Below are positions 7,613 through 18,248 of a stretch of DNA of 64,000 nt, piece after piece (the first letter of the stretch is position 1; the number at the start of each line of letters is the position of its first letter). Both the position numbers and the translations under genes were made by a program. Source of the stretch: Seleniibacterium sp963677135 (GTDB lineage Bacteria; Desulfobacterota; Desulfuromonadia; Desulfuromonadales; Geopsychrobacteraceae); the NCBI GenBank assembly GCA_963677135.2, contig CAXXLS010000017.1, positions 682,001 through 746,000 on the forward strand, written 5' to 3'. The notes under the pieces are model-generated. The model saw only the letters and a program-made list of their open reading frames with translations, was not told where the DNA came from and searched no databases.

Positions 7613-10600
7613 ATGAAGAACATGTCACAACATACCGAGTGGCTCTCGATGATCGAAGTTTCCGGTCCTTTTCTGGCCGTATCCGTGCTGGAAAAGGTTT
7701 TCCCTCAGGGACTGGAGTCTCTGGAGACATACAGAAAGAACCGCATCCGCTCCGCATACGAGGAATGGCGTGATGCCGTCGAGGAAGACGATCCCCAGCT
7801 TCCCGAACTGCACCGGGCTTGGATCGAACTGGTGCTCGATGAACTGCTGGAATACGAGGATTCGGTGCTCGAGGCCGCATCCGATGAATTTACTTACAAG
7901 TCTCCGGACGGGGATGGCCAATTCAAGCCCGACTTTGTTTTGAAGGGTGATGGAGGCAGTGCTCCGATGATGTTTGTATCCATCATGCCCGAAGGCACGG
8001 ATCTGGAAAAGGTGAAGGTCGGCGATGGTTGGCCGGTTCCGGTTTTCGAACGAATGACCCTGCTGTGCCGGGACAAGGGAGTCCGGCTCGGGCTCGTCAC
8101 CAACGGCGAGCGCTGGATGCTGGTGAACGCCCCGGTGGGCAGCACCTCTTCCCATGTATCTTGGTACGCTCGTCTCTGGTTTCAGGAACCGGTAACCTTG
8201 AAAGCGTTCCAGTCCCTGCTGGGAGTGCGTCGCTGGTTCGGTCCCGCAGAAGAGACCCTCCCTGTCATGTTGGAAGATTCTCTCCAGCACCACGAAGAAG
8301 TGACGGATACCCTCGGTGAACAGGTCAAGCGTGCGGTCGAGGTGCTGGTCCAGTGTCTGGACAAGGCCGATCAGGACAGGAACCGTGAACTCCTGCATGA
8401 CGTTCCGCCTGCGGAACTTTACGAAGCCGGGTTGACGGTGATGATGCGGCTGGTGTTCGTTCTTTGTGCAGAAGAGCGAGGTCTCCTGCTGCTCGACGAT
8501 CCGGTGTACGACCAACACTACGCCATCACCACCCTGCGTGGACAATTGGCCGAGGAAGCCGACCAACACGGGCACGAGGTTTTGGAAAGAAGGCACGATG
8601 CCTGGACCCGGCTGCTTGCCGTGTTCAGGGCCGTCTATGGCGGCATCGAACATGAATCCCTGCGGATGCCTGCATTGGGTGGATCGCTTTTCGATCCCGA
8701 CCGTTTTCCGTTTCTCGAAGGTCGTGCCAAAGGAACACATTGGCAGGAGACACCTGCACAACCACTTCCTATCGACAACCGAACCGTATTGCTGCTGCTC
8801 GAGGCGTTGCAGGTATTGGAACAGCGCGGCGGAGCGCTACTGCTTTCCTACAAGGCGCTGGATGTCGAGCAGATCGGCCATGTTTACGAAGGTCTGTTGG
8901 AGCATACCGTTCGCAGGCTGAAAAAAGACACGCTCGGACTGATAGGCTCTCATAAAGCCAAGAATCCAAATATCGCGTTGGCCGAACTCGAATCGGCACG
9001 GCTGGATGGTGAAGACGCGCTGATATCCATTGTCGAAACCACCACATCCAGAAGCAAGAGCGCCATAATCAATGCGCTTGCCAAGGAAGTGGATGACGCC
9101 ACCTTCGGCAGGATCGTCACGGTCTGCGGCGGTGACATGGAACTGGCCGCTCGCCTGAAACCGTTCGCCCATCTGCTTCGAAGCGATGCATGGGGAGACT
9201 TCATCGTATATCGTGCCCATTCCTTTGCCGTCACCCTCGGTGCCGACAGGCGGGAGACCGGCACGCATTACACACCCAAATCCCTGACGGAAAGTATCGT
9301 CGAGACCACCCTCGAGCCGGTGGTCTATGTCGGCCCGGCCGAAGGCAAGCCACGTGAAGAGTGGCAGCTGAAGTCCTCGGCCGAACTGCTGGATCTGAAA
9401 ATCTGTGACCCTGCCATGGGCTCCGGAGCCTTTCTCGTTCAGGTCTGCCGCTGGCTGTCTGAACGGCTGGTCGAAGCGTGGGGCAAGGAAACGGGTAAGG
9501 GAAAATTCATTACCGTGGACGGTGTCGCTCTGGAATCGGCAGGCAGCGCAGAGCCGATGCCGGACTCACTAGACGAACGCTTGCTTATCGCCCGGCGTCT
9601 GGTGGCGGAAAAATGTTTGTATGGTGTCGACCTCAATCCATTGGCCGTGGAACTGGCCAAGCTTTCCATCTGGCTGATCACGCTGGCCAAGGGCAGGCCC
9701 TTCGGCTTTCTCGACCACAACCTGCGCTCCGGCGACAGCCTGCTCGGGTTGCACAAGCTGGAACAGTTGACCAAGTTCTCCCTGCATCCGGAAAAGAAAA
9801 AGACCATATCCATGTTCGCTTCCAATATCGAAGCGGCGGTCAAGGATGCGCTCACGCTACGCAAACAACTCCGGGAAACACCGATCCGGGATATCCGGGA
9901 CGTCAAGTACATGGAGCGGCTTGATCAGCAGGCCCGGCAAAAACTGGAACATATCGAACACATTGCCGACGCCATGATAGGTGAAGCCTTGGCCTCCGGT
10001 GGCAACCAGCGGGCGCTGGACACCGCCATGGACAACCTGTCCACATGGGCGGCTGCCTATATCGAAGGTGACAACGAGACCGGACGGAAGATCATTGCCG
10101 AGGCGAGAAAATCACTTTCCACAGACCTTCCGGCGGGTAAGCCACCGCGAAAGCCTTTTCATTGGGCGCTGGAATTTCCGGAGGTCTTCGAACGTGGTGG
10201 GTTTGATGGAATGCTCGGAAATCCTCCATTTCTTTGGGGAATGAGAATTTCAACAAATTTCGGTGAAAGCTATTTGAAGTGGCTACAGTTCATCGCTCAG
10301 CGTTCAATAGGTACAGCTGATTTGTGTGCGCACTTCTTTGTCCGTTCTGATGACCTAACTAATTCAAACTCTTGCTATGGTTTTTTATCTACCGACACCA
10401 TTGCTACTGGAGATACGCGAGAAATATCGCTTGATGTATTACAGAAAAGGAAACGCATTATTTATTTCGCTGTTTCAAGTATGGATTGGCCCGGCAAAGC
10501 AAGTGTGAAGGTTGCCGTTGTATGTCTAACCAAGCTGATGTGGAAAAGCCTCTGTACGCTTAACAATAATAAACAAAACCAGATAGCTACAAATCTATCT

Positions 10601-11668
10601 GAGTTTTTCCTTGAAAAACCATATACTCTCCAAACAAACAAAGGGAAAATGTTTATCGGTCACTATCCAATGGGAAAAGGCTTTGTTTTGGATAGCGAAA
10701 CAGCACATTTTCTATTGCAGGATAATGCAAATCACGATGTGGTTTTCCCATATTTGACAGGGCAAGATGTAAACACTTCTCCTACACAAGAGGCCAGCCG
10801 GTGGGCGATAAACTTTGGTGAAAAAACTGAAGAAGAAGCAAGATTGTATCCATTGTGTTTTGAAATCATTGAGGATCATGTCAAGCCGGAAAGGATGAAG
10901 TCAAAACGAAAGGCCAACCGAGAACGATGGTGGAAGTATGCTGAAACACGACCTGGCCTATGTGAGGCAATAAAAGAAGGGGAAGACATCTTTGTCCAGC
11001 CGTTTGTAAGCAAGTATATCAATCCAGTCAGAGTCGATGGAAATCAAATCTTCTCTTCTCCAATGGTTGTCATTGCAAGAGATACATGGCTACTGTTTTC
11101 AGTTGTACAAAGTAGCTTGCATGAAGTTTTTTGTAGGCATTTCGCATCTTCCTTAGGTGGAACCCTTCGCTATGCACCAACTGACTTGTTCGAAAAATAT
11201 CCATTACCGGCTGACGGAGGTTCCACAATAGACGTCGGTAAAAAATATCACGATTATAGGCAACAATTGATGATAGCCGAGGACAAAGGGTTAACGTCGA
11301 TATACAACATGTTTCACGATCAAAATGTTGTTATTTTTGATTTTCAGGAATTCCGAAACCTACACATTAAACTGGATCAAGCTGTTGCGGCTGCCTATGG
11401 CTGGGATGATATAGACCTTGGCCATGGATTCCACGAAACAAAACAAGGCATCCGCTTCACCATTTCCGAAGAAGCCCGGCGTGAAGTTCTTCAACGCCTG
11501 CTCAAGCTGAATCACGAACGCTACGAGGAAGAGGTCGCCCAAGGGCTGCACGACAAAAAGAAAAAGAAGACCTCGACTCCCCGCAAAAAGAAAACATCCC
11601 CGGCCAAAGACGACGGCAATTTGGATCTGTTCAACTTCATGAACGCTTCTACGAAGGGGTCGAAATGA
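7613..11668 (+). CDS. drmMI: DISARM adenine-N6 DNA methyltransferase DrmMI
   Basis: A 1351-aa adenine-specific methyltransferase like DrmMI/PglX. The SAM-binding motif I DPAMGSGAFLVQ lies near residues 599-610 and the catalytic NPPF motif (MLGNPPFLWG) near 866-875. The region before motif I is a long helical domain; the region after NPPF holds the target-recognition domain. A basic tail with runs of Lys (KKKKKTSTPRKKK) ends the protein. GGAGG precedes the ATG at 7613; a second ATG at 7622 is possible. In DISARM this enzyme marks host DNA. About 10,240-11,400 is clearly more AT-rich than either flank, starting right after the NPPF motif, as expected if the target-recognition domain was exchanged. 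Confidence 0.92.
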   Translation: MKNMSQHTEWLSMIEVSGPFLAVSVLEKVFPQGLESLETYRKNRIRSAYEEWRDAVEEDDPQLPELHRAWIELVLDELLEYEDSVLEAASDEFTYKSPDGDGQFKPDFVLKGDGGSAPMMFVSIMPEGTDLEKVKVGDGWPVPVFERMTLLCRDKGVRLGLVTNGERWMLVNAPVGSTSSHVSWYARLWFQEPVTLKAFQSLLGVRRWFGPAEETLPVMLEDSLQHHEEVTDTLGEQVKRAVEVLVQCLDKADQDRNRELLHDVPPAELYEAGLTVMMRLVFVLCAEERGLLLLDDPVYDQHYAITTLRGQLAEEADQHGHEVLERRHDAWTRLLAVFRAVYGGIEHESLRMPALGGSLFDPDRFPFLEGRAKGTHWQETPAQPLPIDNRTVLLLLEALQVLEQRGGALLLSYKALDVEQIGHVYEGLLEHTVRRLKKDTLGLIGSHKAKNPNIALAELESARLDGEDALISIVETTTSRSKSAIINALAKEVDDATFGRIVTVCGGDMELAARLKPFAHLLRSDAWGDFIVYRAHSFAVTLGADRRETGTHYTPKSLTESIVETTLEPVVYVGPAEGKPREEWQLKSSAELLDLKICDPAMGSGAFLVQVCRWLSERLVEAWGKETGKGKFITVDGVALESAGSAEPMPDSLDERLLIARRLVAEKCLYGVDLNPLAVELAKLSIWLITLAKGRPFGFLDHNLRSGDSLLGLHKLEQLTKFSLHPEKKKTISMFASNIEAAVKDALTLRKQLRETPIRDIRDVKYMERLDQQARQKLEHIEHIADAMIGEALASGGNQRALDTAMDNLSTWAAAYIEGDNETGRKIIAEARKSLSTDLPAGKPPRKPFHWALEFPEVFERGGFDGMLGNPPFLWGMRISTNFGESYLKWLQFIAQRSIGTADLCAHFFVRSDDLTNSNSCYGFLSTDTIATGDTREISLDVLQKRKRIIYFAVSSMDWPGKASVKVAVVCLTKLMWKSLCTLNNNKQNQIATNLSEFFLEKPYTLQTNKGKMFIGHYPMGKGFVLDSETAHFLLQDNANHDVVFPYLTGQDVNTSPTQEASRWAINFGEKTEEEARLYPLCFEIIEDHVKPERMKSKRKANRERWWKYAETRPGLCEAIKEGEDIFVQPFVSKYINPVRVDGNQIFSSPMVVIARDTWLLFSVVQSSLHEVFCRHFASSLGGTLRYAPTDLFEKYPLPADGGSTIDVGKKYHDYRQQLMIAEDKGLTSIYNMFHDQNVVIFDFQEFRNLHIKLDQAVAAAYGWDDIDLGHGFHETKQGIRFTISEEARREVLQRLLKLNHERYEEEVAQGLHDKKKKKTSTPRKKKTSPAKDDGNLDLFNFMNASTKGSK

Positions 11669-11683
11669 TATGGAGGTTTGTAA

Positions 11684-14600
11684 ATGACTGACAATGACAA
11701 TGTGAATCCCGAACAAACCCCGCCGGTGCCTTCGGGAAGAAATAACAACGCTTGGCTGGTGAGGCTCGGTGAAGAAGCCCGTCTCGATGGCTATGTCCTT
11801 ACCATCGACTTCGGCTCTTCCAGTTTGCGCGGCATCCAGGCGGAAGACGCCATGCTGGTCACCGAAGAGCGTGACGGGAAGTACACTGTGATCGGCGTCG
11901 GCCGGGCCTTCAGGAAACGCTATTCGCTCGAAGACACTTCGTTCTATTTCGACGGCTATCTACCGGCAGCACCGACCGCCACACTGGACGAACTGACCAT
12001 TTCCGTCCCCGAAAACAAGGCACCGATCACCCGGCTGGATTGGGCGCTGTTCGAGAATGCCCTGAAAACGACCACCGGTGCAAATTGGACGGCATTCCCC
12101 GTCATTTCGGGAGACACATCCAGCGAGCAGGCATACGTCCGCGAGTTGATGCAGGCGGCCATGATCGACGACCTTCTGGGACCGGCCGACGGCCCTGTCG
12201 AGGAGATCATCGGTATGAGCGTCCGTGACCGTTATCTGGTCGGCAAGCTGGCTCCGCAAAATGCAGTCATCACCGAAGAGGACGAGCTGCCCGGAGCGGG
12301 AGCCGAAGACGAACAGGAAGGCACCCGTGAAGTGGATGCCTCGACCAACCAGTCACTCGTTCCATCGTCCTTGGGTTTCACGTTCTGCGTGGATTCCACA
12401 GTGGACAAGGTGGAACTGATCGCCAATTGGGGACGTTACGAAAGAACGGAGAGCGAGCGGATCAACGAGGCCAACGACAAGCCTTTCCGCTGCTGGAAGC
12501 GTATCCCTTCCGGCGGTTCCGTCATCATTCCGATGAACAAACGGAAAATCGAACCGCTCGTTATCGACAATCAATGCCCGGAGGTTCTGGTACAGGGCTC
12601 CATCAGTCCGCCTCTGGATAACGGCGACCGGCTGGTGACGCTGTTTTTCATCAACAACCAGTCCATGCCGGAACAGAATCAGGATCAGGCTTGGGTATTC
12701 CAGCCGGAACTGATCGTCCGTGACCCGGAAAAACGTCCCATTTTCAGGCGGCGGCCGGTACTGGATTCCGATGGCGGTGATGCCGAGCGTGAAGCGCTGG
12801 AAATGATTTACAGAAAACAGGTCGAGTTCGCGGTCGGTCACGGTGTGTCCGTCCATGCGACCACGGCCGAAAACGATACGGAACATGCGGTCGAAATCAA
12901 AACCGCAATCTTGCCCAAATACGAAGTGCCGGTGACCGAAACGCCGGGTCTGGCAGACGAAGACCGTCCGGGTATGAAGCGCATGATTGCCGAAGGTTTC
13001 CTCGACATGGAAAACCTCGCGCAACTGGACAAGGATGCCCTCGTCGCCGGACTGAAGATATTGACCGAGGATTACGCTCTCTGGATCACTGAACAACGGG
13101 AACGTATCGGCAAGGACGTTCTCGGATATGACGGTGCCGCATCGACGGCCATGGATCGCTGCGCTCAGGTTCACCAGCGTCTGGAAGAAGGTATCGAGAC
13201 ATTGGGAACGAGCGAAGACGCCCTCGAGGCATTCCGCTTCGCCAATCGGGCCATGGCACTCCAGCGTATCCGCAGTATATATGCGCTCTCCAAGAGGCGC
13301 GGTGACGATCCTGACATCGATGCCCTGAACGTTCGAAAGAACCGCTCGTGGAGACCGTTCCAGCTGGCCTTCATGCTTCTGTCGCTGCCAGCCTTGGCCG
13401 ATCCGGAGCACAAGGACAGAACCGAACCACTCGAAGCCTTGGCCGATCTTCTCTGGTTCCCCACTGGTGGTGGTAAGACCGAGGCGTATCTGGGCGTGGC
13501 TGCTTTCACCATGGCGATCCGACGGTTGCAGGGAAATCTGGGCGGTCTGGATGGCACACGCGGCCTCGCCGTAATCATGAGATATACCCTCCGTCTGTTG
13601 ACGCTCCAGCAGTTTCAGCGTGCGACCACCCTGATCTGTGCCTTGGAGTCGATGCGTCGTGAAGATCCCAAGAAATGGGGAACCACTCCTTTCACTATTG
13701 GCCTCTGGGTCGGTAACCGGGTGACTCCCGGAAGCACCGAGGAAGCACATACGGCCATTCAGAGTTTCAGGGATGGCAAGCGTCACGGCAGTAATTCCCC
13801 GGCTCAGTTGACCACTTGTCCGTGGTGTGGTGCCGAGATTGCCGAGGGCCGGGACATCGAAGTGAAAAAAGATGTCGGACGGACGTTCATCTATTGTGGA
13901 GACAAGTTCGGACGCTGCGATTTCGGCCGAAGCAAGTCCAAGGATACGGGAATCCCCGTTCTGGTAGTGGATGAAGAGATTTACAGGCATCCTCCCACCA
14001 TGCTGATCGCCACGGTGGACAAGTTCGCCATGATGGCGTGGCGCGGACAGGTGCGAACTCTCTTCGGACGTGCCACGCAGGAGTGCGGCCGACATGGCCT
14101 GCTCTGGCCCAATGCGGATTGTTCCGGCAATCACAACGCCAAGGGCAATCTTCCCAAGGTCACGGTGAAAGACATCACCCCGATTCGTCCGCCGGATCTG
14201 ATCATTCAGGACGAGTTCCATCTCATCAGCGGACCGCTGGGAACGATGGTCGGGCTTTACGAGACGGCCGTGGATGAACTCTCCACATGGCAGGTCGGTG
14301 GCAAATCGATCCGACCCAAGGTCATCGCGTCGACCGCTACCGTGCGCAAGGCCGACGAGCAGGTCAACAACGTGTTCTTGAGACAGGTGGCGGTTTTCCC
14401 ACCCCATGGACTGGATGTGGAGGACAATTTCTTTTCGGTTCAGAGACCGATCGAGGAAAAACCCGGTCGTCGATATATGGGGATCTGTTCTCCGGGAAGC
14501 TCGCGTCCGGCCGTGTTGATTCGTGTCTACGTGGCCATGTTGACGGCGGCGCAGTCACTTTTCGAACGGTTCGGTCAGGTCGCGGACCCATACATGACGG

Positions 14601-15592
14601 TTGTCGGGTATTTCAATTCACTGCGGGAACTCGGGGGCATGAGACGCCTTGCCGAGGATGACGTCCAGACCCGTGCCTACAGGGTGCAGATGAGCGATGT
14701 CAGCCGTCCCGGACTGGAACAGCGGTCGGTCAGGAACGTGGATGAATTGACCTCCCGTGTGTCGAGCAAGGATATCCCGAAAAAGCTGGATCAGCTGGAA
14801 GTGAAGTTCAACGCCACTCTGGAAGACGGTAAATACGTCACCAAGTGGGAAAAAGGTGAAACCCGGGCCATCGATATCGTTCTGGCCACCAACATGCTCT
14901 CGGTCGGTGTGGACGTGAATCGTCTGGGAATCATGGCCGTGAACGGTCAGCCGAAAAACACGGCCGAATACATTCAGGCTACGAGCCGTGTCGGCCGTCA
15001 GTTCCCGGGACTGGTTTGCACGGTATTGACATGGTCCAGACCGCGTGACCTCTCGCACTACGAAACGTTCGAGCATTACCATGCCACATTCTACAAACAC
15101 GTCGAGGCCCAATCGGTCACACCTTTCGCGCCGAGAGCCCTCGACCGTGGTTTGACGGGTACGCTGGTCAGCCTGATGCGGCTGGGGCACGCTCCATTGA
15201 ATCCGAACCTCGGTGCCATGGCGCTCGACAACGTGGCCTCTCCGGAATTGAAAAGCGCAAAGGAGAGCATCACCAACAGAGCCTGGAAAGCGACCAGCAA
15301 AAAGGCCATCAAGGACAACGCCGAGGTGATGATTTCCGATCGATCGGACCGTTGGGTGAAGGAAGCCGGAAAAGCCGGACGGCGCTTGGGCTATGAAACC
15401 GAAAGGCGTCAGGGCGACGTGGCGGCACTGCTGAGAAAACCTGGCGTTGCCGCTTGGGACGAATTCACCGTGCCTATGTCGATGCGTGAGGTGGAACCGG
15501 GTGTGAAATTGATTATGGATATTGCGACTCTGCCGGAGCCTCCGGCTTGGCGAATGAGAAGGACTGATGATAGCGACGGAGGTGAAGCATGA
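11684..15592 (+). CDS. drmA: DISARM helicase DrmA
   Basis: A 1302-aa helicase-domain protein. Walker A is WFPTGGGKTEAYL (about residues 590-602), the DEFH motif is in LIIQDEFHLISGP (about 839-851), and motif VI is IQATSRVGRQFPG (about 1094-1106). A zinc-binding insert, CPWCGAEI with a later CGDKFGRC, lies between the Walker motifs (about 711-746). DrmA with DrmB forms the core DISARM complex that binds incoming DNA ends. It starts 15 bases after drmMI behind GGAGG and its stop overlaps the drmB start (ATGA). Length and motif order fit the family. Confidence 0.93.
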   Translation: MTDNDNVNPEQTPPVPSGRNNNAWLVRLGEEARLDGYVLTIDFGSSSLRGIQAEDAMLVTEERDGKYTVIGVGRAFRKRYSLEDTSFYFDGYLPAAPTATLDELTISVPENKAPITRLDWALFENALKTTTGANWTAFPVISGDTSSEQAYVRELMQAAMIDDLLGPADGPVEEIIGMSVRDRYLVGKLAPQNAVITEEDELPGAGAEDEQEGTREVDASTNQSLVPSSLGFTFCVDSTVDKVELIANWGRYERTESERINEANDKPFRCWKRIPSGGSVIIPMNKRKIEPLVIDNQCPEVLVQGSISPPLDNGDRLVTLFFINNQSMPEQNQDQAWVFQPELIVRDPEKRPIFRRRPVLDSDGGDAEREALEMIYRKQVEFAVGHGVSVHATTAENDTEHAVEIKTAILPKYEVPVTETPGLADEDRPGMKRMIAEGFLDMENLAQLDKDALVAGLKILTEDYALWITEQRERIGKDVLGYDGAASTAMDRCAQVHQRLEEGIETLGTSEDALEAFRFANRAMALQRIRSIYALSKRRGDDPDIDALNVRKNRSWRPFQLAFMLLSLPALADPEHKDRTEPLEALADLLWFPTGGGKTEAYLGVAAFTMAIRRLQGNLGGLDGTRGLAVIMRYTLRLLTLQQFQRATTLICALESMRREDPKKWGTTPFTIGLWVGNRVTPGSTEEAHTAIQSFRDGKRHGSNSPAQLTTCPWCGAEIAEGRDIEVKKDVGRTFIYCGDKFGRCDFGRSKSKDTGIPVLVVDEEIYRHPPTMLIATVDKFAMMAWRGQVRTLFGRATQECGRHGLLWPNADCSGNHNAKGNLPKVTVKDITPIRPPDLIIQDEFHLISGPLGTMVGLYETAVDELSTWQVGGKSIRPKVIASTATVRKADEQVNNVFLRQVAVFPPHGLDVEDNFFSVQRPIEEKPGRRYMGICSPGSSRPAVLIRVYVAMLTAAQSLFERFGQVADPYMTVVGYFNSLRELGGMRRLAEDDVQTRAYRVQMSDVSRPGLEQRSVRNVDELTSRVSSKDIPKKLDQLEVKFNATLEDGKYVTKWEKGETRAIDIVLATNMLSVGVDVNRLGIMAVNGQPKNTAEYIQATSRVGRQFPGLVCTVLTWSRPRDLSHYETFEHYHATFYKHVEAQSVTPFAPRALDRGLTGTLVSLMRLGHAPLNPNLGAMALDNVASPELKSAKESITNRAWKATSKKAIKDNAEVMISDRSDRWVKEAGKAGRRLGYETERRQGDVAALLRKPGVAAWDEFTVPMSMREVEPGVKLIMDIATLPEPPAWRMRRTDDSDGGEA

Positions 15593-17475
15593 GTACACAT
15601 CCAGTAGGACAAGTTAGACCGAGCCAGCTGTTGTGGACCTACGGACCGGGTGCGTTGATCGACCTACCCAATTTGTCCGTGATCACGATGGGACTGGATA
15701 GATGGGACATCGACCGGTGTCCGCCTGTTGAAGAAGCAAGATTGCTGGCTGCCGTGCGTCGAGTGCTCGGTCCGCAGGTGACCCATCTGCGGATTCCACC
15801 ATTCCTGAATGACGAAGGTGCGAGTCCGTTTTCCGCAGAGGGCAAAGTCGGCGTTCCGGTCAGACCGTTTCCGCGTTGGCTTCGCTGTGTGAAATGCGGT
15901 CTTCTGGCTGAATACGACTCCGGGCTGTTCAACATCAAGGCCAACCCTTATAGGCCGGAACTGACCCACTTCGTCCATACGAACTGTATCAAGGGCGCAA
16001 ATGCCGATGCCGTTCCAGCGCGTTTCCTGCTGGCTTGCCGCAACGGTCATTTGGACGATTTTCCTTGGCACTGGTTTGTGCATGGCGGGCAATCCGATTG
16101 CAGAGGAACGCTGCGATTCTTCGAATCAGGGGCTTCGCTGCAGACCGAAAATCTCTGGGTCAAATGCGATGCTTGTGGCGCTTCGAAACAGTTGGCAAAA
16201 GCCTTTGGCAAAAGCGGTCAGGAAAACCTCCCGGCTTGCCGAGGCCGTCATCCTCATCTCGACAAATTCGATGCCGATTGTAACGAGCAACCCCGGGCGG
16301 TTCTTTTGGGGGCCACCAACAGTTGGTTCCCGATCACGCTTTCCGTGTTGGCCATCCCCCTCGAGAAGAACCAGCTGTCCCAGTTGATTCTCGATGGATG
16401 GGATTATTTTGCGGATGCCGATTCTGTCGAAGAGATCAAGATCATCGTAAAGACCCTGACCAAGACCAACAGCCTCCCCGGAATCGATAAATATCAGGCG
16501 GATGAAATCTGGCTGGCGGTACAGGATCGAAAAGATGGAAACGCCACCGAGATCGTTTCCGAAGGTGACATCAAGGGACCTGAGTGGGATGTATTGATAT
16601 CCCCGAACCCACCGACGGACTGGCCTCACTTTTTGAGCAGCAAGGTCGCGAGACCGGAACCTTACAAGGATGTTTTGGATTCGGTTCTCTTGCTGGAACG
16701 CTTGAGAGAAGTGAACGCGTTGATTGGGTATACCCGTGTGGAAGCTCCCGAGGAGTCGGCTGACGAAGACGAGCGACCACCGATGGCTGACCTCTGTAAA
16801 GGAAGACCGAGCTGGATTCCTGCCGGTGAGGTCCATGGGGAAGGAATATTCATCCGTTTCAACGAAAAGGCCATTTCCGACTGGGAAAAGCTGGAAGCCG
16901 TCAAACGCAGAGACCAGAAAATTGAACAAGGTCACCGTGGCTGGAGGAACGCCCGTGGGCTTGATCCGGAAGTCGGTTACCCCGGAATCAGATATACCAT
17001 GCTGCACTCATTCGCCCACCTGTTGATCAGGGAGCTGGCGCTGGAATGTGGGTACAACGCGGCAAGTATCCGTGAACGGATCTATGCCGGTACCGGAGAG
17101 TCTCCAATGGCCGGGATTCTCATCTACACCGCCGCTGCAGATTCCGATGGAACACTTGGTGGTCTGGTCGATCTTGGAAAGCCCGAGAACCTCGGCCGTC
17201 TGATCGAACAGGCGCTGAACAGATCCATGGTGTGTTCGTCCGATCCTCTCTGCTCCGAACACAACCCAAGTGAAGATCGTTCCCTCCATGCGGCTTCATG
17301 CCACGCCTGTACATTCGTGGCCGAAACATCCTGTGAAAGAGGCAACCGCTATCTGGACAGGGCATTGCTGGTGGAAACGTTCGAATGCAAGGATGCAGCC
17401 TTCTTCAAAAAAGTGACCAAGGACTACTATTGCGTCGCTGAGGAACAGGCTCCATACGGATCGGCGGAGAAGTGA
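15589..17475 (+). CDS. drmB: DISARM DUF1998 protein DrmB
   Basis: A 628-aa DUF1998-containing protein. Cys/His clusters include CVKCGLL near residue 100, CRNGHLDDFPWHWFVHGG near 148-165, CDACG near 193, and C-terminal SCHACTFVAETSCERGN. The DUF1998 core YTMLHSFAHLLIRELALECG (about 465-484) is present. It is the obligate partner of DrmA, which it stimulates, and one of the three genes shared by all DISARM types. The ATG overlaps the drmA stop with GGAGGTGAAGC before it; the stop overlaps the start region of drmC. Confidence 0.92.
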   Translation: MSTHPVGQVRPSQLLWTYGPGALIDLPNLSVITMGLDRWDIDRCPPVEEARLLAAVRRVLGPQVTHLRIPPFLNDEGASPFSAEGKVGVPVRPFPRWLRCVKCGLLAEYDSGLFNIKANPYRPELTHFVHTNCIKGANADAVPARFLLACRNGHLDDFPWHWFVHGGQSDCRGTLRFFESGASLQTENLWVKCDACGASKQLAKAFGKSGQENLPACRGRHPHLDKFDADCNEQPRAVLLGATNSWFPITLSVLAIPLEKNQLSQLILDGWDYFADADSVEEIKIIVKTLTKTNSLPGIDKYQADEIWLAVQDRKDGNATEIVSEGDIKGPEWDVLISPNPPTDWPHFLSSKVARPEPYKDVLDSVLLLERLREVNALIGYTRVEAPEESADEDERPPMADLCKGRPSWIPAGEVHGEGIFIRFNEKAISDWEKLEAVKRRDQKIEQGHRGWRNARGLDPEVGYPGIRYTMLHSFAHLLIRELALECGYNAASIRERIYAGTGESPMAGILIYTAAADSDGTLGGLVDLGKPENLGRLIEQALNRSMVCSSDPLCSEHNPSEDRSLHAASCHACTFVAETSCERGNRYLDRALLVETFECKDAAFFKKVTKDYYCVAEEQAPYGSAEK

Positions 17476-18248
17476 TGAATACCGATATCTGGAAAGCCAT
17501 AGCTGACATCGGGATCGAACTTCATCCCGACCGGGTAAACGCGATAGCGGACAAGATAGCTGGGCTGTCTTCGGTAGACGAGTTCTACAAGGCGAGTTCG
17601 GGCTTCGGCCCGGCAGCCAACAAACCGATGATGAACGCTCTCGAGAAGGCATGGAAAAAAGATCCCGGAGTTTCACCTCTGGAACTTGCGGCCGCATTGC
17701 GTGGCGCATCTGGAACGGCCTCGATCATGGAAAAGCGTGAAGCCGTCGAAATGGTCTGGACAGGTCCTTTCACAGGGCTGGTCGCGTCCCGGCATACAGA
17801 ACAGGTTTTACTCGAGGTGATTGGCTCCGCGAGGTGGCGGCTCTTTATTGTCAGCTTCGTCGCCTATAACATTGATTCGGTGAAGAAGGCTCTGCAGGAT
17901 GCGGTCGGCAGGAACGTCAAAATCGACATCTTGCTGGAGTCGTCGAAGGCCCATGGCGGGAAGATCGATATCGACTCGATAGACGCTTTCAAAAAAGCGA
18001 TTCCGTCGGCCAACGTCTATGCGTGGAATTCCGAATCGAAATCCTCTGACCGTTGGAACGGTGCCGTCCATGCAAAATGCGCCGTTGCCGATGGCTCCCT
18101 CGCTTTCATCACGAGCGCCAACCTCACTAGAGCGGCCATGGAAAACAACATGGAACTGGGAGTGCTGGTCCGTGGAGGCAACCTGCCGGAAAAACTCGAA
18201 CGACATTTGGAAGCCTTGGTGACGACGGGAGTGATAGGGAAAATCTGA
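17475..18248 (+). CDS. drmC: DISARM phospholipase D-fold protein DrmC
   Basis: A 257-aa PLD-superfamily protein. A single HKD motif, HAKCAVADGSLAFITSANLT, starts at about His199 and has the family's His, Lys, Asp and Asn residues. One motif per chain implies a dimeric active site, as in PLD-type nucleases. DrmC is common to DISARM operons but was reported as not strictly needed for protection. A GTG at 17472 is in frame, but ATG at 17475 has the better spacing from GGAG. The stop overlaps the vsr start (TGATG). Confidence 0.9.
   Translation: MNTDIWKAIADIGIELHPDRVNAIADKIAGLSSVDEFYKASSGFGPAANKPMMNALEKAWKKDPGVSPLELAAALRGASGTASIMEKREAVEMVWTGPFTGLVASRHTEQVLLEVIGSARWRLFIVSFVAYNIDSVKKALQDAVGRNVKIDILLESSKAHGGKIDIDSIDAFKKAIPSANVYAWNSESKSSDRWNGAVHAKCAVADGSLAFITSANLTRAAMENNMELGVLVRGGNLPEKLERHLEALVTTGVIGKI

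Noticed and set aside
12353..14407. 684-codon minus-strand open frame inside drmA
   Set aside because: A shadow of GC-biased codon usage in drmA; the plus-strand helicase motifs are intact and unambiguous.
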